In this document: piece by piece, positions 34,403-42,697 of the stretch
How positions within the stretch are numbered: the first letter of the stretch is position 1
Layout of the letters: each line of letters opens with the position of its first letter
Assembly: GCA_963767645.1 (NCBI GenBank)
Contig: CAVYEW010000004.1
Location: 124,001 to 188,000, forward strand
DNA from: DATFDN01 sp963767645
GTDB lineage: Bacteria > Pseudomonadota > Alphaproteobacteria > Acetobacterales > Acetobacteraceae
Direction of reading: 5' to 3'
DNA: 64,000 bases
Notes under the pieces: model-generated
The model's database searches: none
What the model saw: only the letters and a program-made list of their open reading frames with translations
What the model was told of the DNA's origin: nothing
Made by a program: the position numbers and the translations under genes

Positions 34403-36154
34403 ATGCCTGCGCTCGCGACTGCTCCGTTCGCCGAGGATCAGCTCACCGAGATCCGCCGCCTGCTTGACGCCTCCAGCCCTGAGCAGGTGCAGTGGCTCCA
34501 GGGCTATCTGGCCGGCTGGCAGGCCGCCAAGGCTGGGCGCACCAGCGCCGCTCCGGCCGCGCCGCCGGCGGCGCGTGCGCCGCTGACCATTCTCTACGCT
34601 ACTGAGTCCGGCAATGCCGAGACCCTCGCCGGCGCGGCGCGCAAGGTCGCATCCAGGCTCGGCTTCGCCGCCAAGACCCTCGACATGGCCGACGCCACGC
34701 CCGAGCAGGTGGCGAAATCCGGCAACCTACTGCTCATCGCCAGCACCTGGGGCGAGGGCGACCCGCCGCAACGCGCCGAGGCGTTCCAGGCCGCGCTGAT
34801 GGCCGACACCGCCCCACGCTTCGATGCGGTGCGCTACGCCGTGCTCGCGCTCGGCGACCGCGCCTATGCCAAGTTCTGCGAGACCGGTCGCCGCTTCGAC
34901 GAGCGTCTGGCCGCGCTCGGTGCTCGCCGCATCGCCGATCGCGTGGACTGCGACCTCGACTACGAGACGCCGGCCAAGGCATGGATCGACGCGAGCCTGC
35001 GCGCGCTGGAGCCAAGCGGCGACGGAGCCGTGATCCATGTGGATTTCGCCCGCGCCGAGACCGAACCCGCCTTCTCCCGCGCCCGCCCGTTCGAGGCGGA
35101 GGTGAACGAGCGTATCAACCTCAACAGCAGCCGCTCCACGACCGAGACATTCCATGTCGAGCTGTCGCTGGAAGGCGCGGGCATTGCCTACGAGCCAGGC
35201 GATTCGCTCGGCTTCCTGCCGAGCAACGATCCAAGGCTGGTCGAAGATGTGCTGCGCGCCGCCGGGCTCGACGGCGACGCCGCGCTGCATGTGCAGCTGC
35301 GCGACAAGCTCGACATCACGACGCTCACTCGCGAGCAGGTCGGCGCCTATGCGAGACTGACCGGCGATGCGGAGCTGGCGGCTATCGCCGGCGACCCTGA
35401 CCGCGTATCGGCCTTCGTGCGCGACCGCCAGGTGATCGATCTGCTGGCGCAGGCGCCGGCGCGGCTATCGGCCGAGCAGCTCACGTCGCTGCTGCGTCCG
35501 CTGCCGCCGCGCTACTATTCCGTGGCTTCCAGCCGCGCCGCCGTAGGCGAGGAGGCGCATCTGCTGATCGGCGCGGTGCGCTGGCAGAGCCACGAGCGCG
35601 ACCGCAAGGGCGTGGCTTCGATCGACATCGCCGAACGGCGCAAGGCCGGCGACCGGCTCAAGGTGTTCCTGAAGCCGAACACGCATTTCCGGCTGCCCGC
35701 CGATCCCGATCGGCCGATCATCATGGTCGGGCCGGGCACCGGTGTCGCGCCGTTCCGTGCCTTCATGCAAGAACGCGAGGCGACCGGCGCACGCGGGCCA
35801 AGCTGGCTGTTCTTCGGCGCGCGCAACTTCACCCACGATTTCCTGTACCAGCTTGAGTGGCAGGATTGGCTGAAATCCGGCGTGCTCACGCGCATGGACG
35901 TGGCCTTCTCGCGCGACCAGCGGGAGAAGATCTACGTCCAGCATCGGATGTGGGAGGCGCGGCGCGAGCTGTACAAATGGCTCGCCGACGGCGCGGCGCT
36001 CTATGTCTGCGGCGACGCGACCGCGATGGCCAAGGACGTGCATGCGACCTTGCTGCGCATCGCCGAGGATCAGGCGGGACAGGACGAGGCGGCGGCCGCT
36101 GCCTGGGTGCGCGGGCTGCAGCAGGCGGGCCGCTATCTGCGGGACGTGTACTGA
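34403..36154 (+). CDS. cysJ: Sulfite reductase flavoprotein alpha subunit
   Basis: A 583-residue diflavin reductase that passes electrons from NADPH through FAD and FMN to the CysI haemoprotein. The flavodoxin domain starts LTILYATESGNAETLAGAAR at about residue 61 and has STWGEGDPPQRAEAF. The FAD domain has YEPGDSLGFLP, PRYYSVASSR and GVASIDIAERR. The NADP part has VGPGTGVAPFRAFMQER, LFFGARN and YVCGDATAMAKDVH, ending RYLRDVY as in known CysJ. It opens the sulfur operon: its TGA shares a base with the cysH ATG. Confidence 0.92.
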   Translation: MPALATAPFAEDQLTEIRRLLDASSPEQVQWLQGYLAGWQAAKAGRTSAAPAAPPAARAPLTILYATESGNAETLAGAARKVASRLGFAAKTLDMADATPEQVAKSGNLLLIASTWGEGDPPQRAEAFQAALMADTAPRFDAVRYAVLALGDRAYAKFCETGRRFDERLAALGARRIADRVDCDLDYETPAKAWIDASLRALEPSGDGAVIHVDFARAETEPAFSRARPFEAEVNERINLNSSRSTTETFHVELSLEGAGIAYEPGDSLGFLPSNDPRLVEDVLRAAGLDGDAALHVQLRDKLDITTLTREQVGAYARLTGDAELAAIAGDPDRVSAFVRDRQVIDLLAQAPARLSAEQLTSLLRPLPPRYYSVASSRAAVGEEAHLLIGAVRWQSHERDRKGVASIDIAERRKAGDRLKVFLKPNTHFRLPADPDRPIIMVGPGTGVAPFRAFMQEREATGARGPSWLFFGARNFTHDFLYQLEWQDWLKSGVLTRMDVAFSRDQREKIYVQHRMWEARRELYKWLADGAALYVCGDATAMAKDVHATLLRIAEDQAGQDEAAAAAWVRGLQQAGRYLRDVY

Positions 36155-36873
36155 TGGGGGCGGTGGCAGACCCCTCTCCCCTTGCGGGACGGGTTGGGGG
36201 AGGGGTCGACGCGACGAGGCTGCTCCGCTGGGCACTCCGCACCCGCTTCCCCGGCCGGATCGCGCTCGTTTCGTCCTTCGGCGCGGAGAGCGCGGTGCTG
36301 CTGCACATGATCGCTTCGATCGACCGAGCGATACCGGTAATCTTCCTCGATACCGGCAAGCTGTTCCCCGAGACGCTGCGCTATCGCGAGACCCTGGCAG
36401 CACGTCTGGGCTTGCGCGACATCCGCACCGCACGCCCGGAGCGCAAGCGGCTCGCCGCGGTTGATCCAAGCGGCGATCTGTGGCGCAGCGATCCCGATTC
36501 CTGCTGCTGGCAGCGCAAGGTCGAGCCGCTGGATGCGGCGCTGGCCGGCTTCGCCGCCTGGATCACCGGGCGCAAGCGGTTCCAGGGCGGAGCGCGCAGG
36601 ATGCTTCAGCCGATCGAACATGAGCCGGACGGGCGCGTGAAGGTGAACCCGCTCGCCGAGTGGACCGAAGCCGACATTGCCGCCTATTTCGCCCGCCACG
36701 ACCTGCCGCCACATCCGCTCGCGGCACAAGGCTTCCGCTCGATCGGCTGCGCCCCCTGCACACGCCCGGTGCGCCCGGGCGAGGATACGCGCGCCGGCCG
36801 CTGGTCCGGGCGTGCCAAGACCGAATGCGGCATCCATCTCCGCAGCCCCGCACCCGAGAGGCTACAGGCATGA
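36154..36873 (+). CDS. cysH: Assimilatory (P)APS reductase
   Basis: A 239-residue thioredoxin-dependent reductase that makes sulfite from activated sulfate. The phosphosulfate-binding start is LVSSFGAESAVLLHMIASID. The iron-sulfur cysteines are present as CC in DSCCWQRKVEPL and CxxC in IGCAPCTRPV, which marks the 4Fe-4S adenylyl-sulfate (APS) type. The catalytic Cys is in KTECGIHL near the C-terminus. ATG 36154 overlaps the cysJ stop by one base. Residues about 6-18 (DPSPLAGRVGGGV) are encoded by a GC-rich palindromic repeat, so part of the N-terminus is derived from a repeat insertion. Confidence 0.9.
   Translation: MGAVADPSPLAGRVGGGVDATRLLRWALRTRFPGRIALVSSFGAESAVLLHMIASIDRAIPVIFLDTGKLFPETLRYRETLAARLGLRDIRTARPERKRLAAVDPSGDLWRSDPDSCCWQRKVEPLDAALAGFAAWITGRKRFQGGARRMLQPIEHEPDGRVKVNPLAEWTEADIAAYFARHDLPPHPLAAQGFRSIGCAPCTRPVRPGEDTRAGRWSGRAKTECGIHLRSPAPERLQA
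36170..36206. repeat. GC-rich palindromic repeat inside the 5' coding part of cysH
   Basis: Arms ACCCCTC (36170-36176) and GAGGGGT (36200-36206) enclose CCTTGCGGGACGGGTTGGG-like sequence related to the intergenic elements at 5636-5720 and 11172-11219. Here it lies 16 bases downstream of the cysH start codon and stays in frame. A stem at this place could also slow translation initiation of cysH. Confidence 0.7.
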
Positions 36874-38576
36874 CCACCAAGCTGTCGCGCAACGAGACGC
36901 TGAAGGAGCAAAGCAACTTCCTGCGCGGCACCATCGCGGAAGGATTGCGGGAGCGCATCTCCGGCGCCGTATCGGAGGACGACACGCAGCTCACCAAGTT
37001 CCACGGCATTTATCAGCAGGACGACCGCGACCTGCGGCCGGAGCGCGCTAAGAAGAAGATGGAGAAAGCCTTCATCTTCATGGCCCGCCTCCGCGTTCCC
37101 GGCGGCGCGCTCACGCCGCGCCAGTGGATCGCCATGCACGACATGGCCGAAGAGCGCGGCAACGGCACGCTGCGGCTGACCACGCGCCAGACCATCCAGT
37201 TCCACGGCATCATCAAGAGCAATCTCCGACCTGCGATCCAGGCGATTCATGTGGCGATGCTCGACACGATGGCGGCTTGCGGCGATGTCAACCGCAACGT
37301 CATCTGCACCCCGAACCCGTACCGGTCCTCGGTTCACGCCGAGGCGCTGGCGACGGCGCGGGCGCTCAGCGAGCATCTGCGCCCGCGCTCGCGCGCCTGG
37401 CATGACATCTTTATCGACGGCGAGCAGGTGGCCGGCGGGGAGGAGGAGGATGAACCGATCCTCGGCCGCACCTATCTGCCGCGCAAGTTCAAGATCGCCA
37501 TTGCCGTTCCGCCGCTGAACGATGTCGATGCGTTCGCCCACGAAGTCGGGTTGATCGCGATTGTCGAGAACGGCGCCATTGTCGGCTACAACGTCGCGGT
37601 CGGCGGCGGCATGGGCATGACCCATGGCGAGCCCGACACCTTTCCCCGTACCGGCGACCTGATCGGCTTCTGCCGGCCCGATCAAGTGTTGCCGGTCTGC
37701 GAGCACGTCGTCACCGTGCAGCGCGACTGGGGCGACCGCGCCGACCGCAAGCATGCGCGCCTCAAATACACCATCGAGCGATGCGGGATCGCAGCATTCC
37801 AGGCCGAGCTGGAGCGGCGGCTCGGCTTCGCGCTGGAGCCGGCGCGGCCCTATGTGTTCGAGCGATCCGGCGATCCGGCGGGTTGGGTGCAAGGCGACGA
37901 CGGCGCCTGGCACTACTGCCTGTTCGTCGAGAACGGCCGCGTCCTCGACCGGCCCGGCCGAGCCCTGCTGAGCGGGCTGCGCGCGATCGCCGAGGTTCAT
38001 GAGGGCCAGTTCCTGATTACCCCGAACCAGAACCTCATTGTCGCCAACGTGACGCCCGACCGGAAGCCGCGCATCGAGGCGCTGATGGCGGAGCACGGCC
38101 TCTCGGCCCCGGTCTCGGCGCTGCGGCGCAACGCCATGGCCTGCGTCGCGCTGCCCACCTGCGGGCTGGCGCTGGCGGAAAGCGAGCGGTACCTGCCGGA
38201 TCTCGTCACCGCGCTGGAAGCCGAGATCGAGCAAAGCGGGCTGCGCGACGACGAGATCACGCTGCGCATGACCGGCTGCCCGAACGGCTGCGCGCGGCCC
38301 TATCTCGCCGAAATCGGGTTGGTGGGGACCGGTCCCGGGTCGTACAATCTCTATCTTGGAGGCGCCTTCGACGGCACCCGGCTGTCGAAGCTGTACCGCA
38401 AGCAGGTCGGCCATGAGGAGATCGTGGCCGCGCTGCGGCCGATCTTCGCGGAGTACGCGCGCGAGCGGGACGCCGGGGAGCGGTTCTCCGATTATGTGAT
38501 CCGCGCCGGGCGGGTGAGGGCGACAACAGCGAACAACGGCTTCCATGCCGATCTCGCGCCTGGGCTCTCTCCCTGA
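36870..38576 (+). CDS. cysI: Sulfite reductase haemoprotein beta subunit
   Basis: A 568-residue sirohaem/4Fe-4S enzyme that reduces sulfite to sulfide with six electrons. It begins KLSRNETLKEQSNFLRGTI, has FMARLRVPGGALTPRQWIAM, RLTTRQTIQFHGIIK, and DVNRNVICTPNPY. The cluster cysteines are CVALPTCGLALAE and MTGCPNGCARPY. It overlaps cysH by four bases (ATGA) and completes the CysJI complex with the flavoprotein at the front of the operon. Confidence 0.94.
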   Translation: MTTKLSRNETLKEQSNFLRGTIAEGLRERISGAVSEDDTQLTKFHGIYQQDDRDLRPERAKKKMEKAFIFMARLRVPGGALTPRQWIAMHDMAEERGNGTLRLTTRQTIQFHGIIKSNLRPAIQAIHVAMLDTMAACGDVNRNVICTPNPYRSSVHAEALATARALSEHLRPRSRAWHDIFIDGEQVAGGEEEDEPILGRTYLPRKFKIAIAVPPLNDVDAFAHEVGLIAIVENGAIVGYNVAVGGGMGMTHGEPDTFPRTGDLIGFCRPDQVLPVCEHVVTVQRDWGDRADRKHARLKYTIERCGIAAFQAELERRLGFALEPARPYVFERSGDPAGWVQGDDGAWHYCLFVENGRVLDRPGRALLSGLRAIAEVHEGQFLITPNQNLIVANVTPDRKPRIEALMAEHGLSAPVSALRRNAMACVALPTCGLALAESERYLPDLVTALEAEIEQSGLRDDEITLRMTGCPNGCARPYLAEIGLVGTGPGSYNLYLGGAFDGTRLSKLYRKQVGHEEIVAALRPIFAEYARERDAGERFSDYVIRAGRVRATTANNGFHADLAPGLSP

Positions 38577-38595
38577 TAGGCTGATTGGCGCTTCG

Positions 38596-38622
38596 TCATT
38601 CCCCCGCAAGCGGGAATCCAGG
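38596..38622. repeat. Short palindromic repeat of the GTCATTCCC...GGGAATCC type
   Basis: ATTCCCCCGCAAGCGGGAAT lies inside a GTCATTCC...GGAATCCAGGC unit after cysI. This short hairpin family is widespread in proteobacterial intergenic DNA. A variant with the same layout is at 52008-52036. It could act as a transcript-end stem for the cys operon. Confidence 0.6.
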
Positions 38623-38733
38623 CAGGTAGCTTGAACCTTGGCGCGCGCGGGCATGGCGGAAAGGGTCAGAGCGAAGAGCGCTGAGAGAAGGCCCGGCTGA
38701 AAGACACGAACCGTTCGATGCCGGAGAAATCAC

Positions 38734-39498
38734 ATGCACCTCTACCCGATTGCGGGGTTCCTGATCGGCTTGCTGATCGGTCTCACCGGCGTAGGCGGCG
38801 GTTCCCTAATGACGCCGTTGTTGATCCTCGTGTTCGGCATCGCTCCCGTGAGCGCTGTCGGTACCGATCTTTTGCAGGCTTTCGTCACCAAGTCGGTGGG
38901 AACTACGGTGCACGAGATCGGCCGCACGGTCGCATGGCGGGTCGTGCTGCGGCTTGCCGCCGGCAGCCTGCCTGCCTCCGTCTTGACCATCGTGCTCCTG
39001 TCGGAACGATTGCACTCGGCGGACGCGATGCGGGTCATTCAGGTCGTGCTCGGAGTTTCCGTCATCCTGACCGCCGTGGCGGTGCTGTTCAAAGGCACGC
39101 TGCTGCGGCTTACCGGGCCGGCCGCCGAGCGGCTCTCGCGGGGCTGGGCGGCGGCGCTGACGGTCGCGGCCGGTGTGGTGCTAGGCGTGCTGGTCACGCT
39201 CACTTCGGTCGGCGCCGGGGCGCTCGGGGTGGTGATACTGACCTTTCTCTACCCGTACCTGCCCACCTCGCGCATCGTCGGCGCCGACATCGCCCATGCC
39301 GTGCCGCTGACCCTTTTGGCGGGCCTCGGCCATTGGTGGCTCGGCAGCATCGACTGGGGCCTGCTTGGCGCTCTGCTTCTGGGCTCAGTCCCCGGCGTCA
39401 TCGTGGGCAGCGTGCTGGTCGCCCGCGTGCCGGAGCGCGTGCTGCGTCCGGTGCTCGCTCTCGTGCTGCTAGCAGCCGGCAGCAAGCTGATCCATTGA
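38734..39498 (+). CDS. TauE/SafE-family sulfite exporter-like permease
   Basis: A 254-residue membrane protein with about seven to eight helices. Family repeats are FLIGLLIGLTGVGGGSLMTP at the start and LVTLTSVGAGALGVVILTFL in the second half. TDLLQAFVTKSVGTTVHE and GADIAHAVPLTLLAGLGHWW also fit. TauE/SafE proteins export sulfite, sulfoacetate or related organosulfur anions, and its place behind cysJHI suggests sulfur-anion transport. The substrate is inferred from context only. Confidence 0.83.
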   Translation: MHLYPIAGFLIGLLIGLTGVGGGSLMTPLLILVFGIAPVSAVGTDLLQAFVTKSVGTTVHEIGRTVAWRVVLRLAAGSLPASVLTIVLLSERLHSADAMRVIQVVLGVSVILTAVAVLFKGTLLRLTGPAAERLSRGWAAALTVAAGVVLGVLVTLTSVGAGALGVVILTFLYPYLPTSRIVGADIAHAVPLTLLAGLGHWWLGSIDWGLLGALLLGSVPGVIVGSVLVARVPERVLRPVLALVLLAAGSKLIH

Positions 39499-39567
39499 TG
39501 CCGGCCAGCCTGTGGCCCGCCCAGGATCGGCATGCCACACTCGCGGCTAGAGACGCGAGGAAATGCC

Positions 39568-41673
39568 ATGAGCGAGACCGCGGCGCCGACCCGGGATCTG
39601 TCCACAATGCTTCGCCCGCGCTCGGTCGCCCTGATCGGGGCGACCGATCGTTCCCTCTGGTCACGGGGCACCTTCGACAATCTGGTGAACCGGAAATACA
39701 CAGGGGCTATCCATCTTGTCAGCCGCCGGGGCGGTACCGTGCATGGCCGTCCCGCCGCGACGTCTTGCGTGGCCGTCGGCGAGCCGATTGATCTCGGCCT
39801 CATCATGGTGCCGCAAGCGGCGATGGAAGAGGCGCTTTCCGATCTCGCCGCCGCCGGCGGGCGCAGCGCGATCATGCTCACCTCCGGTTTCGCCGAGACC
39901 GGCGAGGAAGGGCGCGGGTTGCAGGAACGGCTAGCCGGGCTGGTGCGTCGCTACGGCATTTCGCTGCTTGGCCCCAACTGCCTGGGCTTGGTGAACTTCC
40001 TCGACAACGTCCCGCTCTGGACCGGCGGGTTTCGTTCCCCGCGCAACCCTGGCGGGATCGCCGTGATCGCGCAGAGCGGCGCGACGGCGGCCTTCATCGC
40101 CGCGCTCGCTCAGCAGCAAGAGATCGGGCTCAGCCACATGATCTCCACGGGCAACGAGGCCGATCTCGATGCGGCGACCTTCATCGATCATCTGCTTGAC
40201 GTGCCGGAGGTGCGTACGATCGCGCTGTTCGCCGAGACGATCCGTGACGCCGCGCGGTTCAGCGCCGTCGCGCGCAAGGCGCGGGCCGCGCGCAAGCCCA
40301 TCGTCGCGCTGAAGATCGGCTTGTCGGAGATCACCGCGAAATCGGCGCAGGCGCACACCGGGGCGCTGGTCGGTGATGATCGCGTGTTCACTGGCGTCTG
40401 TCGCCAGCTTGGCATCGTGCGCGTCGAATTGATCGAGGATCTGCTGTTCACCGCCGATGTCATCACCCGCACCGGCATGCTGCGCAGCAACGGTGTGGGC
40501 CTGGTCTCGGTCTCCGGGGGCGCTTGCGAGATATTCGCGGACCGTGCCTCGGTCAACGCGCTGCCGATCCCGCCGCTGTCGGAGGCAGCCACCGCCGCAC
40601 TGCGCGAGGCCCTGCCCGCTTTCGGTACGCCGCACAACCCGCTCGACATAACCGGCGGGGCGGTGCTGCAGCCCGATCTGTTCGAGCAGGGTCTGCGCAT
40701 CATGGGGGCGCAGCCGGAATTCTCAGCGCTCGCCTGCTTGTTCGACGTTCCGACGACTGAGGAGTCCGCCACCGAGTTCGTCGTCGCGGCGCTAAGGCAC
40801 ATCGGCGCGGGATTGAAGGCGGCGCCGATTCCGGCGCTGATGATCAGCCACACGCTCAAGCCGGTCACGGAAACGGCATATCGCGTGCTGCAGGAGACCG
40901 GGCTGCCGTACGTGGGAAGCGGCATTCATCACGGCGTCAACGCGCTGGCGAACGCCTTCTGGTGGTCCGAGCAGGTTCAGCGCGGTGAGACGCCGGCGAC
41001 TACGCCTCCAGGCTCCGGCTTACATCGGCTGCCGCTCTCCGAACGGGCGGCGCTGGCCTATCTCGCCGAACATAACGTGCCGGTTGTCCCGGCCGAGCTC
41101 GCCATCGACGCGGAGCACGCCGTCGCCGCTGCACGGCGCATCGGCGGCCGCGTGGTCCTGAAGATCGCTTCCGACGACATCCAGCACAAGAGCGACATCG
41201 GCGGAGTGGTGCTGAACCTTGAAGGCGACCGGGAGGTGGAAACGGCCTATCGGCGCATCCGTTCCGCAGCGCCGGCTGGCGCACAGGTGGACGGGGTACT
41301 GGTTGCGCCGATGCGAAGCGGCGGGCTGGAGCTGTTCGTCGGCTGCACAAGCGACGCGCAATGGGGGCCGGTGATCGCGGTCGGGCTCGGCGGCGTATGG
41401 GTGGAGGTGATGCAGGACGTTGCCTTGCGCCCGCTGCCGGTCGCGCCCGCCGAGGTCAAGCGGATGCTTGCCGAGCTGCGCGGCGCCAAGCTTCTCGCGG
41501 GTGCGCGCGGGACGCCGGCGGCCGATCTCGACGCGGTCGCGGCCGCCGTTGCCGCCATCGGCAATGCGGCCCTGGCGCTCGGCCCTGACCTGGACGCGCT
41601 GGAGGTGAACCCGCTCTGGGTGCGCGGGAGCCAGGTCGAGGCGTTGGATGCGCTGGCGACGCGCAAGCAGTAG
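39568..41673 (+). CDS. NDP-forming acyl-CoA synthetase (acetate-CoA ligase family)
   Basis: A 701-residue acid-CoA ligase of the ADP/GDP-forming type, with alpha and beta halves fused. The CoA-binding domain starts MLRPRSVALIGATDRSLW. The ligase domain has LLGPNCLGLVN, IAVIAQSGATAAFIAAL and MISTGNEADLDAATFIDH, and the phosphohistidine motif AHTGALVGDD near residue 265. The ATP-grasp half begins near LSERAALAYLAEHNVPVVPA and has VVLKIASDDIQHKSDIGGVV and LEVNPLWVRG. ATG 39568 follows GCGAGG by seven bases. It is followed 11 bp later by an enoyl-CoA hydratase, so it probably activates an acid for beta-oxidation-like steps. Confidence 0.88.
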   Translation: MSETAAPTRDLSTMLRPRSVALIGATDRSLWSRGTFDNLVNRKYTGAIHLVSRRGGTVHGRPAATSCVAVGEPIDLGLIMVPQAAMEEALSDLAAAGGRSAIMLTSGFAETGEEGRGLQERLAGLVRRYGISLLGPNCLGLVNFLDNVPLWTGGFRSPRNPGGIAVIAQSGATAAFIAALAQQQEIGLSHMISTGNEADLDAATFIDHLLDVPEVRTIALFAETIRDAARFSAVARKARAARKPIVALKIGLSEITAKSAQAHTGALVGDDRVFTGVCRQLGIVRVELIEDLLFTADVITRTGMLRSNGVGLVSVSGGACEIFADRASVNALPIPPLSEAATAALREALPAFGTPHNPLDITGGAVLQPDLFEQGLRIMGAQPEFSALACLFDVPTTEESATEFVVAALRHIGAGLKAAPIPALMISHTLKPVTETAYRVLQETGLPYVGSGIHHGVNALANAFWWSEQVQRGETPATTPPGSGLHRLPLSERAALAYLAEHNVPVVPAELAIDAEHAVAAARRIGGRVVLKIASDDIQHKSDIGGVVLNLEGDREVETAYRRIRSAAPAGAQVDGVLVAPMRSGGLELFVGCTSDAQWGPVIAVGLGGVWVEVMQDVALRPLPVAPAEVKRMLAELRGAKLLAGARGTPAADLDAVAAAVAAIGNAALALGPDLDALEVNPLWVRGSQVEALDALATRKQ

Positions 41674-41683
41674 AGGCGGAACC

Positions 41684-42484
41684 ATGACCGACAAGGTACT
41701 CTACCAGCAGACCGGCGGGATCGTTACCGTCACGCTGAACGACCCGGCGATGCGCAACCCGATCTCCGAGCGGGAGACCGTGGACGCGATCGTTGACGCG
41801 CTGCGCCGGTTGAACGCCGACCCTTCGGTGCGGGTCGGCATCCTGACCGGCGCCGGCAGCGCGTTCAGCTCGGGCGGCGATCTGCGGGCGATGCGCGACG
41901 CCGCCCCAGCGCGGGCGAGAGCGCCGGCACAGACCATGCACTACTACAAGGAGGGCATCCAGCGCATCCCGCTGGCGTTCGAGCGCGTCGATGTGCCGAT
42001 GATCGCCGCCGTGAACGGTGCCGCGATCGGAGCCGGGCTTGATCTTGCCTGCATGTGCGACATCCGCATCGCCGGCGAGAGCGCCCGCTTTGCCGAGAGC
42101 TTTGTGAAGGTGGGGCTGATCGCGGGCGATGGCGGGGCATGGCTGCTCCCGCGCGCGGTGGGTTACTCGAAGGCGTGCGAAATGGCCTTCACCGGTGAGA
42201 TAATCGATGCGCGGGAGGCGCTTTCCTGCGGCCTGGTCTCGCGCGTGGTGCCGGATGGCGAGTTGCTGGCGGCGGCGGGCGCGCTTGCCGGCAAGATCGC
42301 CGCCAACCCGTCACACTCGGTACGCATGACCAAGCGCCTGCTGATGGAAGGCCGCAACGTGCGCATGGACACACTGCTGGAAATGGCGGCGGCGATGCAG
42401 TCGCTGGTCCACGCCACCGCCGATCACCGCGAGGCCGTGGCCGCGTTCTTGGAGAAGCGGACGCCGCGGTTCAGCGGGGAATGA
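41684..42484 (+). CDS. Enoyl-CoA hydratase/isomerase family protein
   Basis: A 266-residue crotonase-fold enzyme. The oxyanion-hole segments are AGSAFSSGGDLRAMRDAA and MIAAVNGAAIGAGLDLACMCD. Catalytic-region residues follow in IRIAGESARFAESFVKVGLI, with Asp in IAGDGGAWLLPRAVG where hydratases usually have the catalytic Glu pair. AEEALRIGLVS-like sequence reads AREALSCGLVSRVV. Its ATG is 11 bp after the acyl-CoA synthetase stop with AGAGGCGGA between. It could be a hydratase, isomerase or related acyl-CoA enzyme. Confidence 0.87.
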   Translation: MTDKVLYQQTGGIVTVTLNDPAMRNPISERETVDAIVDALRRLNADPSVRVGILTGAGSAFSSGGDLRAMRDAAPARARAPAQTMHYYKEGIQRIPLAFERVDVPMIAAVNGAAIGAGLDLACMCDIRIAGESARFAESFVKVGLIAGDGGAWLLPRAVGYSKACEMAFTGEIIDAREALSCGLVSRVVPDGELLAAAGALAGKIAANPSHSVRMTKRLLMEGRNVRMDTLLEMAAAMQSLVHATADHREAVAAFLEKRTPRFSGE

Positions 42485-42492
42485 CGGGCAGG

Positions 42493-42681
42493 CTACACGC
42501 CGCCGGCCACCCGTGCCGCTACTAGCACCAGCATCAGCAGCAGATAAAGGCGCAGCAGCAGCAGCGAGGCTCGCACTGCTCGGGTCATCCGCATCCGGCC
42601 AAGATCGGGACTGTAGAGCTTCGCCTCCGGCTCGTCATCCAGCGGGTGGATGATGCGAAGATCGAACATGGTGTCGGACAT
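42493..42681 (-). CDS. Small single-helix membrane protein downstream of the NRAMP gene
   Basis: A 62-residue protein starting MSDTMFDLRIIHPLDDEPEA, with a basic middle RMRMTRAVRASLLLLR and one membrane helix LYLLLMLVLVAARVAGG. GGAGAG lies six bases before ATG 42681. It starts 16 bp after the NRAMP stop on the same strand. An acidic cytosolic tail plus one helix would suit a small regulatory or accessory subunit, but no homologue is recognised and function is unknown. Confidence 0.6.
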   Translation of the reverse strand: MSDTMFDLRIIHPLDDEPEAKLYSPDLGRMRMTRAVRASLLLLRLYLLLMLVLVAARVAGGV

Positions 42682-42697
42682 GGCGGCTCTCCGATGA

